Origin: an uncultured Tateyamaria sp.
GTDB taxonomy: Bacteria > Pseudomonadota > Alphaproteobacteria > Rhodobacterales > Rhodobacteraceae
Assembly (NCBI RefSeq): GCF_947503705.1
Contig: NZ_CANNES010000001.1
Location: 558,001-622,000 of the forward strand
DNA: 64,000 nucleotides
Direction of reading: 5' to 3'
Below the pieces are notes generated by a model. The model saw only the letters and a list, made by a program, of their open reading frames with translations. It ran no database searches and was not told the origin of the DNA. Each line of letters starts with the position of its first letter. The first letter of the stretch is position 1. A program made the position numbers and the translations under genes. Positions 56,828 through 64,000 of this stretch are shown one piece after another.

Positions 56828-57463
56828 TTACTCGGTGTCTGGCTGTTGCGCGCGGCGGCGTCGAAACAGATTCCCGATGGTTTGAAACACCAGGTCAAAA
56901 TCATAGCACATGCTTTGGTGCCGCTGATAAATCAGGTCGAGCCGCGCCTTTCGGGGCACGCAGATACGAGTATAGACCGTGTCTGTCTCTTCAGGCGTGG
57001 TACAGCGGGCCAGCAATTTTCCCTCATGTTTGTGAAAGCGTATCGTGGCGAGCCCCGTAATCCCCGGCCGCGATTTGAGCACCTCACGATACAGTTCAGG
57101 AAACCGTTCGACATATTCGCGTAAGGGTGGCCTTGGCCCAACAAAGCTGATGTCCCCCTTGAGAAGGTTCCAAAGCTGAGGAAACTCGTCCAACCGTTTG
57201 GCGCGCAGCTTGGCCCCTAGCGGTGTGATCCGCGTTTCCTTGTGTCCTCCAGAGACACCCGCGTCGTCGTCCACCACCGTCATCGTGCGAAATTTCCACA
57301 AGCCAAAGCTCTGGGTGGGTGATTTCATCCGTTCGGCCACGTAAAAGATCGGCCGCCCCTGTTTGCGCCAGATCATCCAGGTCAGGTACACGATCACCGG
57401 GCCGAGGATCACCACCAGCAGGCTGGCAAAGAAAAGATCAAAGATGCGCTTGCGCCAGGTCAT
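56828..57463 (-). CDS. Undecaprenyl-phosphate sugar transferase (initiating, WcaJ/PglC-like)
   Basis: 211 residues from MTWRKRIFDLFFASLLVVIL at 57463. One N-terminal membrane segment is followed by the bacterial sugar transferase domain: FGLWKFRTM (about 52), then LRAKRLDEFPQLWNLLKGDI (about 85-104), SFVGPRPPL and GITGLATIRFHKHEGKLLA. Such enzymes attach the first sugar-phosphate to the lipid carrier at the inner membrane. The length is that of the short PglC-like class. The start overlaps the stop of the upstream epimerase gene (ATGA). Confidence 0.9.
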   Translation of the reverse strand: MTWRKRIFDLFFASLLVVILGPVIVYLTWMIWRKQGRPIFYVAERMKSPTQSFGLWKFRTMTVVDDDAGVSGGHKETRITPLGAKLRAKRLDEFPQLWNLLKGDISFVGPRPPLREYVERFPELYREVLKSRPGITGLATIRFHKHEGKLLARCTTPEETDTVYTRICVPRKARLDLIYQRHQSMCYDFDLVFQTIGNLFRRRRAQQPDTE

Positions 57464-58242
57464 TGGGCCGCCTTTGCTGCGCGCCAGTCCGCGACGATAC
57501 CGGCGGCCGTGCTGTCTTGGGGATGAAAGGTAGTCACCTGTTCCAACCGTGCGGTGTCGAGGGTCACGTTGGCAATGGTATGTTCGGTCGCTGGCCGGAT
57601 CTCCCAAGCCAGGTTTGCAGCTTCCAGCAGCGCGCCCATCTCGACAGCCCCCGGGGCCGCTACGTTGATCAGGTCGGGGACAGTGTCGGCGCGGGTCAGA
57701 TCGTGGATCACCCGAGCGAGGGTGTTGGGGCCGATATAGCTGCGCCTTGGCGTTGTGCCGTCCTCAAACGTGTCGAGGGTAAAGCCCGGTTTCCAATTCC
57801 CCAGGATCGCATCGGCCCCTGCCACATTGCCCAGCCGGATCGTGACGTTGGGGTGAGGGTGCGCGGTGGCCATTTCCTCCATCTCAAGCTTGGCGAAACC
57901 ATAGGGTGCGACCGGTGCGGCTGGCCCGTCCTCGTGTAGGGGACTGGGTGTGTGTCCGTAAACAGCGGCACTGGAAAACAGGATCACGCGTCCGGCCTGC
58001 GCGGTGGCGGCGGCGTCCAGCACGGCCCGCGCCAGCGTCGTATTCAGGGCCATGGGTTGCGTGCTGGTGTTGGTTACACCGGCCAAACAGATTACGGCAT
58101 CAGCGCCCGCCAACACTTGGGTCAGCGCGGCGCTATTCAACACATCGACATCCGCGCGCGTCAGCCAGGTGGCCGCACCGGGATAGATTGGCTGCAACAA
58201 CTGGCCCAGCTTGCCCCCCGCGCCCAGAACCACAACGCCCAT
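57460..58242 (-). CDS. NAD-dependent epimerase/dehydratase family protein
   Basis: 260 residues. The N-terminal VVVLGAGGKLGQLLQPI is a Rossmann nucleotide-binding loop. The catalytic set is SSAAVYG (Ser, about 90) and YGFAKLEME (Tyr-x3-Lys, about 113). The group modifies nucleotide sugars; the exact reaction cannot be told. It is set between the glycosyltransferase (three bases upstream) and the sugar transferase (four-base overlap), so its product probably belongs to the same polysaccharide. Confidence 0.87.
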   Translation of the reverse strand: MGVVVLGAGGKLGQLLQPIYPGAATWLTRADVDVLNSAALTQVLAGADAVICLAGVTNTSTQPMALNTTLARAVLDAAATAQAGRVILFSSAAVYGHTPSPLHEDGPAAPVAPYGFAKLEMEEMATAHPHPNVTIRLGNVAGADAILGNWKPGFTLDTFEDGTTPRRSYIGPNTLARVIHDLTRADTVPDLINVAAPGAVEMGALLEAANLAWEIRPATEHTIANVTLDTARLEQVTTFHPQDSTAAGIVADWRAAKAAQ

Positions 58243-58245
58243 CGC

Positions 58246-59493
58246 TCAGGGCATCCTGATCTGCGCGCCAGAGCTGACCAGCGCATTGATCTGACGGATA
58301 TGTTCGGGCAGGCAAACGGTGTGGAAGTCGTAGGTTTTGACCACGTGATCCCGTGCGGCGGGGCCGATATGCGCAAAGTCGCGAGGTCGCGCGAGGACAT
58401 CCGCAATCTGTACCGCAATCGCCTCGGGATCAAAGAAATCGACGAGCAGGCCGGTTTCCCCATGGGTGATCGCCTCGCGCACCGGGGCCACGTCGCTGGC
58501 CACCACCGTCGCCCCCATCGACATGCTTTCGAGCAGCGACCACGACAGCACAAAAGGCATCGAAAGGTAGAGGTGGCAGCTGCTGATCTGGATGATGTTC
58601 TGGTAGTCCTGATAAGGCACCTGACCCAGAAAATGCAGCCTATCCCAATCCAGCAGGTGGCCGACTTCGGCCTCCATCTGGCCGCGCAGCCCGCCCGGAT
58701 GCTTGGACTTGCCGCCGTAGGACGCGTCATTGCCTCCGATCACCAATACGCGGGCGTTAGGCCGGGCCTTTTGCAGGTGGGGCATGGCGCGCATGAATTG
58801 GTGATAGCCCCGCGTGGTTTCCAGATTGCGGGCCATGAAGGTCACGATTTCGTCCTTGACCGTCAGGGGCCTGCCGATGCGGCCCAGGTTCACCTTGGCC
58901 TTTTTGTTAGGTAGCAATTTGTCGGTACGGATGCCGTCGTGACAGACGTACATCTTGTCGTGGAAACTTGTGGGAAAGCGGTTGCGCTGCCACATGGTGG
59001 GGCTGTGGCCCAAGTCGACCACCTCGATATTCACCAGCGGAACGGCGTTATGTCCTTGCATGAGGAAAGGTGAGTGATCCGACGGTGGCGATGCCGGGTC
59101 AAAGCCCACCGGCCCGCCATGCACAGAGTAGTAGTATTCGAAAAAGCCGATCATCGGCGTGTCGGGCAACACTTCGCGAAAAAACGTCATCTCGCCCCAT
59201 CCCACATGGCCGATCACGATGTCGGGCTGAAAGCCGCCGGCCACGATCTCGCGCAGGGCCATCGCCGCGCCAAACCCGTTGCCGGTTGCGTTCTCCCACG
59301 TGCGCGACAGTCCATAAGCGTCATCCGCCGCCTTGTGGTGCGATTTGTATTGGACAGTGCGCACACCCGCAAAGACCGGGGGTTTCAGGCGCTGGGTGAG
59401 AAAGACAATCTCGTGCTCGCTCTGGGCCGCCAACCACTGGATCAATTCGCGGTATTGGCCCGGCATGTTCTGGTGGACAAAGAGTAATTTCAT
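58246..59493 (-). CDS. Glycosyltransferase family 4 protein
   Basis: 415 residues. GT-B fold: N-terminal half begins MKLLFVHQNMPGQYRELIQW; the sugar-nucleotide half contains FMARNLETTRGYHQFMRAMP (about 218) and VLSWSLLESMSMGATVVASD (about 318-337), the E-x7-E region that holds the donor sugar. The donor and acceptor are not shown. It is the first gene of the minus-strand run glycosyltransferase, epimerase, sugar transferase, dehydratase, yjbH. Confidence 0.9.
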   Translation of the reverse strand: MKLLFVHQNMPGQYRELIQWLAAQSEHEIVFLTQRLKPPVFAGVRTVQYKSHHKAADDAYGLSRTWENATGNGFGAAMALREIVAGGFQPDIVIGHVGWGEMTFFREVLPDTPMIGFFEYYYSVHGGPVGFDPASPPSDHSPFLMQGHNAVPLVNIEVVDLGHSPTMWQRNRFPTSFHDKMYVCHDGIRTDKLLPNKKAKVNLGRIGRPLTVKDEIVTFMARNLETTRGYHQFMRAMPHLQKARPNARVLVIGGNDASYGGKSKHPGGLRGQMEAEVGHLLDWDRLHFLGQVPYQDYQNIIQISSCHLYLSMPFVLSWSLLESMSMGATVVASDVAPVREAITHGETGLLVDFFDPEAIAVQIADVLARPRDFAHIGPAARDHVVKTYDFHTVCLPEHIRQINALVSSGAQIRMP

Positions 59494-59559
59494 CGCGTCC
59501 TCGTGGTGCTTGGCCTCTGGATACGCGCGCGGGACCTCGCGTGCAATTGCCCGATGCCG

Positions 59560-60594
59560 TTAGTCTGGCCAAATGGCGCGGGTGCCACGTTTTTCCTGCC
59601 CGGGGCTCAGGCCAAAGGTCGCCCGATAGCTTTTGGAGAAATGAGACAGTGACCGAAACCCGCAGGCCACGCAAATGTCCGTGACGCTGAGGCTGGTCTG
59701 CCGCAAAAGCCCCCGCGCTTTTTCGAGCCGCAGTTGCAGGTAATGCCGTTTGGGCGACATGCCGAGATGTTTGGCAAAGAGCCGTTCCAGTTGCCGCGTA
59801 CTCAGCTCGATCACCTGGGCAATTTCGTCGGGTCGCAACGGATCTTCGAGGTTGTTTTCCATGATCTGAAGGGCGATCCCCAGCTTGCCGTGGGCCATGT
59901 CGGGGCTCGCCCGGCGTGACAGCCGTTGGCCATGGGTGGCCGCACGCGGATCGGTGTAGACCATCTGATCCGCGACCCAAGTGGCCAGATCGGTCCCATA
60001 ATCGGCCCGCACCCGGTCCAGCATCATGTCCATCGAGGCGGCCCCACCGGCAGTGGTGAAAATCTTGCCATCCACGGAAAAGAGGCTGGTTTCAATGATC
60101 ACATCGGGCAAAAGCTCGGTCAGCGCGTCACGGAATTGCCAGTGTGTCGTGACGGTCTTGCCCGCAAGCAGGCCCGCCAGCGCCAGTGTGTAGGTGCCCG
60201 ATGACAGCGCGCCGAAATCCATACCCTTGCGGGTCTCGCGACGCAGCCAGTTCAGAACGGGCCGCGTGCTGCCGTCGCCCGCGTTGTCGCCTGCACAAAC
60301 CACCAGGGTCTCGTTGCGATCCAACGGGGGCAGGGCCGCATCCACGGCGGTGGTCACGCCATTGTAAGCGGGCACCGGGTCGCCCGTCTCGCCAATCAAC
60401 CGCCACGTATAAAACGTCTGGTTTGACGGGTGCAGGTTGGCCAGGCTCAGCGCCTCGATCGCGCAGGCAAAGCCCAACTGCGAATAGCCGGGGATCAGCA
60501 AAAAGGCATAACGTTTGGGCGTAAAACCCGTGGGCGAAGCCCCCGCCTCAGGCGGCAAGAGCGGCGTCCAGAAGCGCGCGGACCTTGCGGTCAT
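59560..60594 (-). CDS. GlxA-family AraC-type transcriptional regulator
   Basis: 344 residues. Residues about 28-200 are a DJ-1/PfpI-like domain (YAFLLIPGYSQLGFACAIEA, LSSGTYTLALAGLLAGKTVT), followed by an AraC double helix-turn-helix (LSTRQLERLFAKHLGMSPKR and SVTDICVACGFRSLSHFSKS). Related GbdR-type proteins respond to glycine betaine or similar ligands. The usual nucleophile Cys of DJ-1 proteins is Ser here (LSSGT), as expected of a sensor. Its first codons overlap the end of the thioredoxin-like gene by about 47 bases, so the start is not certain. Confidence 0.88.
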   Translation of the reverse strand: MTARSARFWTPLLPPEAGASPTGFTPKRYAFLLIPGYSQLGFACAIEALSLANLHPSNQTFYTWRLIGETGDPVPAYNGVTTAVDAALPPLDRNETLVVCAGDNAGDGSTRPVLNWLRRETRKGMDFGALSSGTYTLALAGLLAGKTVTTHWQFRDALTELLPDVIIETSLFSVDGKIFTTAGGAASMDMMLDRVRADYGTDLATWVADQMVYTDPRAATHGQRLSRRASPDMAHGKLGIALQIMENNLEDPLRPDEIAQVIELSTRQLERLFAKHLGMSPKRHYLQLRLEKARGLLRQTSLSVTDICVACGFRSLSHFSKSYRATFGLSPGQEKRGTRAIWPD

Positions 60595-60943
60595 AGGGCT
60601 CGTTCACGAGCCGGGCGACTTCGCTACCGTTTTTCATCACCAACAGGGTCGAGCGGCGCGTGACCTTGAGCCGTTCTGTCATCTGGCTGTGCCCAAAGGT
60701 GTCCCAATCCACATCCACAAAGGTGAGTTGCCCATAGGCAGGGGTATCTGCCAGCGCCTCGGCGATCAGATCCGCCTTGATTTGGCAGGTCAGCGACCAA
60801 CTGGCCCGGTAGTTCAGGATCACAGTTTGTCCGGTATCCTTCAGCCCATTCCAGGTGGCGGGCGAAAAGGTTTCTGCCGGATAGGCGCCGACAAGCGTGG
60901 GCACAAACGCGGCGGCAGAGAGGATAAAGGTGCGGCGGTGCAT
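60548..60943 (-). CDS. Exported thioredoxin-like protein lacking the first catalytic Cys
   Basis: 131 residues from MHRRTFILSAAAFVPTLVGA at 60943, a signal peptide with a Tat-like MHRRTF start. The thioredoxin fold follows. The active-site stretch is NYRASWSLTCQIKADLI: where DsbD-type domains have WCxxC, this has WSxxC. Only the second Cys is kept, so a normal dithiol exchange is not possible. FVDVDWDTFGHSQMTERLKV (about 83) and RRSTLLVMKNGSEVARLV follow the fold. It is upstream of, and overlaps, the GlxA-type regulator. Confidence 0.82.
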   Translation of the reverse strand: MHRRTFILSAAAFVPTLVGAYPAETFSPATWNGLKDTGQTVILNYRASWSLTCQIKADLIAEALADTPAYGQLTFVDVDWDTFGHSQMTERLKVTRRSTLLVMKNGSEVARLVNEPYDRKVRALLDAALAA

Positions 60944-61016
60944 GATCACGCTCCGAAGGGCTAAAATGGGTGGGCGCAGGATATGCGCCCCGGCCATTGG
61001 CGCAAGTCCGGATGCG

Positions 61017-61886
61017 TCATGTTTTTGCCGCCCGTGACAATTGCACCGCAAGGATGCCCGCCGCGATGATGGCCACACCGATCACGTCCTGCAGCCCCAG
61101 TCGTTCGCCCAAGAGCAGGGCGGCAATGGCAACCCCAAAGAACGGGTTGAGAAAGTGGAAGGTTGCCGCCTTGGTCGCTCCGATGCGGGCCACCAATGCA
61201 AACCAGATCCATGTGGCCAAGAGGCCGGGCACAAGTGTGGTGTAGATAAAGGCAGCAATAAGCTCGGGCGTGATTGTGACCCGGATCGTTTCGGTCAGGG
61301 CCGAGGAGACGGCCAGCACGCCAGCGCCGACAAACATCTGCAAGCCCACGACCATCATCAGATTGCCACCCGACGACATCGACCGCATCGACAATGTGGC
61401 GACCGTCAACGCGATGGCCGCGATGATGCAGAGCGTCACGCCAAAGAGGTCCACGCCGCTTTCCATCCGCGCCGACATGATCAGGAAAACGCCCCCGATC
61501 CCCAGCACGAGGCCCGCGATCCCCAAAGGCGGCAGCTTGTCCCGAAAGATCACCCAACCGGCAAAGGCCACCATCAGCGGCATCATCGAGGCGATGATGG
61601 TGGCCAGCGACGCCTCGACCGTTTGCATGGCATAGAAATTCAGGCCCAGGTAGATCGCGTTCTGGCAGATGCCAAAGATGATCGTGGCCCGCCATTGATC
61701 CCGTGTCAGGTGCCATGTTTGTCCCAGCGCCCGCGCAATGGCGACCCCGATCAGCCCCGAGATGAAAAAACGCAGCGCCAGCGAGGCCAGCGGCGACGCG
61801 TCTGCCACGATGATCCGCGCCGAAGTGAAGGCCGACGACCAGATAAAGGCAAAGGCCAGCCCCATCGCAATTGCGCGCATGTCCAT
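61017..61886 (-). CDS. DMT-superfamily transporter (EamA domains)
   Basis: 289 residues from MDMRAIAMGLAFAFIWSSAF, with a second possible start two codons later. About ten membrane segments in two EamA repeats: FAFIWSSAFTSARIIVADAS in the first and FIYTTLVPGLLATWIWFALV then FFGVAIAALLLGERLGLQDV in the second. Such proteins export metabolites at the inner membrane. The substrate is unknown. It lies downstream of nothing on its strand in the window and ahead of the thioredoxin-like gene. Confidence 0.9.
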   Translation of the reverse strand: MDMRAIAMGLAFAFIWSSAFTSARIIVADASPLASLALRFFISGLIGVAIARALGQTWHLTRDQWRATIIFGICQNAIYLGLNFYAMQTVEASLATIIASMMPLMVAFAGWVIFRDKLPPLGIAGLVLGIGGVFLIMSARMESGVDLFGVTLCIIAAIALTVATLSMRSMSSGGNLMMVVGLQMFVGAGVLAVSSALTETIRVTITPELIAAFIYTTLVPGLLATWIWFALVARIGATKAATFHFLNPFFGVAIAALLLGERLGLQDVIGVAIIAAGILAVQLSRAAKT

Positions 61887-62022
61887 GAATGTCGTCTTTC
61901 GAAGCTTTGCGCGGACGTTCCGGCAAAACGGGCGGGGATGCAAGGCGCGTCGATCACAACCCTTTTGGGTGCGCGTGATCGCCAAGTTTGCGACAGTGAC
62001 CGCAACAGCAGGGAGTTAAGTC

Positions 62023-63399
62023 ATGGAATTTTCGCGCCGCAGTTTTGGCCGGGCCGCCGGGGGGATTGCCCTGACCGGGGCCCTGCCCAAAATGGCCCTA
62101 GCCCAAGAGATGACTTTGCTGGAGGCGCAGCGGGCCGCCCTATCTGCCGACATTCCAGAGTTTGAAGCGGCGATGGCCTTGATGAAAGCGCGTGGCAACA
62201 CCGATATGGTGGCCAGTCTCATCACATCCCTGCGCTTTTCGCGCGCACGCGGCGTACAATTGGCCGAGACGCTGCGCGCCCTCACGGGCGAGGATTATTT
62301 CACAGATTGGTTCGATTGGATGCTCTGGCAAGAGCGCAACCCACAGATCAAACCGCACGAAGATTTCCCCACCTTCAAGCGGGAACTGATGATGCGGATC
62401 GACACAAATTTTGGCGAATTCCTGCGCCCCGAACATATTCAGCCCGAACAGATGCGTATCCGGCTTGAGGAAATCACCTGGGGCGGCGTCGTCAAGGATG
62501 GCATTCCATCGCTGGATAATCCCGATCTGATCGCGGCGGCGGATGCAGAATATATGCGGGGCGACGACCTCGTCTTTGGCGTGTCGATCAATGGCGACAG
62601 CCGCGCTTATCCCCTGCGCATCATGGGTTGGCACGAGATGTTCAACGAGGTGATTGGTGGCGTGCCTCTGGCGCTGGCCTATTGCACGCTCTGCGGCTCT
62701 GGCATTCTGTTTGAAACGCAGGTGCCGGGCCGGGCCAAGCCGTTGGTGTTTGGCTCGTCTGGCTTTCTGTATCGGTCCAACAAACTGATGTTTGATCGCG
62801 AGACAAATTCGCTCTGGAACCAATACACGGGCAAGCCGGTTGTTGGCCCGCTGGTCGGCAGTGGTATTGCGTTGCAACAGCGCCCTGTCGTCATCACCAC
62901 CTGGGATAATTGGCAGGCTTCGAACCCGGACACCAAAGTGCTGTCGGTCAACACCGGACACCGTCGCGATTATGGGTCGGGGGTTGTTTATAACGACTAT
63001 TTCGGCTCACCCGATCTGATGTTCCCGGCCCAGGTCGATCAACGCGAACATGCGCAAAAAGACTACGTCTTTGCCGTTCGCGAATTTGGGGCGGCGCGGG
63101 CGTGGCCGCTGGACGCATTTGCTAATCAGCCGGTCATCAACGATGCGATTGCGGACAAACCTCTGTTGCTGATCGGTGATCCCGAAACGCGCAGCGTGCG
63201 CGCTTATGAGCGGGGCGGCCAGACCTTTGCCCCCTTTGCCGGGCGCTTGCGCGATCAGAACAGCGACGAATGGCGGGTGACAGAGGATGCGCTGATCGGG
63301 CCGGAGGGCGCGACGCTGCCCCGTGTGGCGGGCCATATCTCGTACTGGTTTGCCTGGGACAATTACATGGGCGATGCGGCCACGGTCTATGAGGGCTAA
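62023..63399 (+). CDS. DUF3179 domain protein with Tat signal
   Basis: 458 residues. The N-terminus MEFSRRSFGRAAGGIALTGA has the twin-Arg pattern SRRSFGR, so Tat export is predicted. The DUF3179 core follows from about residue 165 (RGDDLVFGVSINGDSRAYPL, then LALAYCTLCGSGILFET), with conserved Cys in YCTLCGSG and His in RIMGWHEMFNE. The function of the family is not established. The Cys and His suggest a metal or redox site, which is inference. Its stop overlaps that of the convergent WYL regulator gene by four bases. Confidence 0.88.
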   Translation: MEFSRRSFGRAAGGIALTGALPKMALAQEMTLLEAQRAALSADIPEFEAAMALMKARGNTDMVASLITSLRFSRARGVQLAETLRALTGEDYFTDWFDWMLWQERNPQIKPHEDFPTFKRELMMRIDTNFGEFLRPEHIQPEQMRIRLEEITWGGVVKDGIPSLDNPDLIAAADAEYMRGDDLVFGVSINGDSRAYPLRIMGWHEMFNEVIGGVPLALAYCTLCGSGILFETQVPGRAKPLVFGSSGFLYRSNKLMFDRETNSLWNQYTGKPVVGPLVGSGIALQQRPVVITTWDNWQASNPDTKVLSVNTGHRRDYGSGVVYNDYFGSPDLMFPAQVDQREHAQKDYVFAVREFGAARAWPLDAFANQPVINDAIADKPLLLIGDPETRSVRAYERGGQTFAPFAGRLRDQNSDEWRVTEDALIGPEGATLPRVAGHISYWFAWDNYMGDAATVYEG

Positions 63400-64000
63400 A
63401 GCGCGAGGGTCGTAACAGTTTTGTCTTTCTCCGTCTCTTCCCAGTGCTTTAGCAATGCGGCACCCTGGCCTTTGAAATACTCTGCCGTGAGTGCCGCGTC
63501 CCTTGCTCTGTCTAACCGGAAATGCCGCAAGGCGGTACGCAGCTCGCACCACGCCACGATCATCACTGTGTCGGCATAATAGATCAACGCCAAGGGCCAG
63601 ACCCGCCGCCGGGTCTGAGCCCCGTTTTGATCGTCATAGACCAGATCAAGCTTGGCCTCATCGCGGATCGCACGCCGGATCAAACCCGGATCGGTTTGTC
63701 CGGTGTCCTCAACACCCCAGGCCGAAGCGACCAGATGGCGTGTGCCGGGCGCGACCTGCGCCAGCTTGCGATGCGCACGGTTTGCAGCCCGCCACAAACC
63801 GGCATCCCCCGTTCGGGCAATCATCGACAGGCCCACGGCAATTGCCTCCGCTTCGTCCACATCAAAGGTGAGGGGCGGCAGGTCATAGCCCGCCCGCATC
63901 ACATAACCGGTGCCCGCCTCGCCCAGAATGGGGACCTGGCGAGCCTGTAGAATTGCAATGTCGCGGTAAACCGTGCGCATGGAAACTTCGAGAGTATCTG
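63396..64000 (-). CDS. WYL-domain helix-turn-helix regulator (N-terminus cut by window edge)
   Basis: The frame runs to the right edge in the pattern DTLEVSMRTVYRDIAILQ, the end of a DeoR-like helix-turn-helix, so the true start lies beyond the window. The internal ATG at 63980 is not the start. The C-terminal WYL-type domain follows (LDLVYDDQNGAQTRRRVWPL, about residue 120-140 of the visible part, then ALIYYADTVMIVAWCELR). WYL regulators sense nucleic acid or other ligands. It resembles YafY-type regulators. Targets are unknown. Confidence 0.85.
   Translation of the reverse strand, partial: DTLEVSMRTVYRDIAILQARQVPILGEAGTGYVMRAGYDLPPLTFDVDEAEAIAVGLSMIARTGDAGLWRAANRAHRKLAQVAPGTRHLVASAWGVEDTGQTDPGLIRRAIRDEAKLDLVYDDQNGAQTRRRVWPLALIYYADTVMIVAWCELRTALRHFRLDRARDAALTAEYFKGQGAALLKHWEETEKDKTVTTLAL

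Overview
The window reads as chromosomal DNA of a GC-rich alphaproteobacterium of the Rhodobacteraceae (Roseobacter-type). The evidence is the dnaA, dnaN, recF and gyrB housekeeping block, DUF2853, ubiE-ubiB beside mutM, a serA/serC pair, a pob/pca protocatechuate operon, gltB-gltD, and characteristic palindromic intergenic elements. No rRNA, prophage, insertion sequence or CRISPR array was seen. About three quarters of the genes lie on the minus strand.

Layout. 0-8.4 kb: DUF2853 (cut by the left edge), a PRC-barrel protein, extensin-like protein, nitroreductase, gyrB, a GRAM-like protein, a LysE exporter, recF and dnaN. 8.6-12.8 kb: a small membrane protein with a multi-TM chemoreceptor on the opposite strand, then dnaA, a ~490-base non-coding stretch and rpsT. 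13-21.4 kb: enoyl-CoA hydratase, mutM, ubiE, ubiB, thiolase, an XRE-cupin regulator and the threonine-degrading pair kbl-tdh. 21.4-26.7 kb: a PPP phosphatase, an Stf0 sulfotransferase coupled to a second LysE exporter, and serine synthesis (serA, serC with a candidate leader RNA); REP/BIME-like repeats cluster here. 26.7-30.7 kb: aromatic catabolism (pobA-pcaC-pcaH-pcaG, with pcaQ divergent). 30.7-39.6 kb: a LysR regulator divergent from a two-gene envelope module, an orphan HyuA, queG, a GST, mtgA, an SGNH hydrolase and two small proteins. 39.7-47.0 kb: glutamate synthase, with a GFA-family gene and a secreted-protein gene between gltD and gltB. 47.2-51 kb: uppP, a complex-I-associated NAD(P)-binding protein, tRNA-Leu(CAG), msrA, msrB and a glutathione peroxidase. 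51.4-59.5 kb: an exopolysaccharide region with a YjbE-like small protein, YjbF, YjbH, a CapD/FlaA1-type dehydratase, a sugar transferase, an epimerase and a glycosyltransferase. 59.5-64 kb: a GlxA-type regulator, a thioredoxin-like protein lacking the first catalytic Cys, an EamA exporter, a DUF3179 protein and a WYL-domain regulator cut by the right edge.

The least explained parts are: the REP/BIME-like units, two of which contain the stop codon of a neighbouring gene; a near-identical 20-base motif at three gene junctions; the YjbH-YjbF-YjbE-like operon next to exopolysaccharide genes; the LysR-linked pair of unknown envelope proteins; the small protein coupled to the chemoreceptor; and an L-threonine dehydrogenase that has lost all four structural-zinc cysteines. 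All calls come from reading the sequence; no database search was run.
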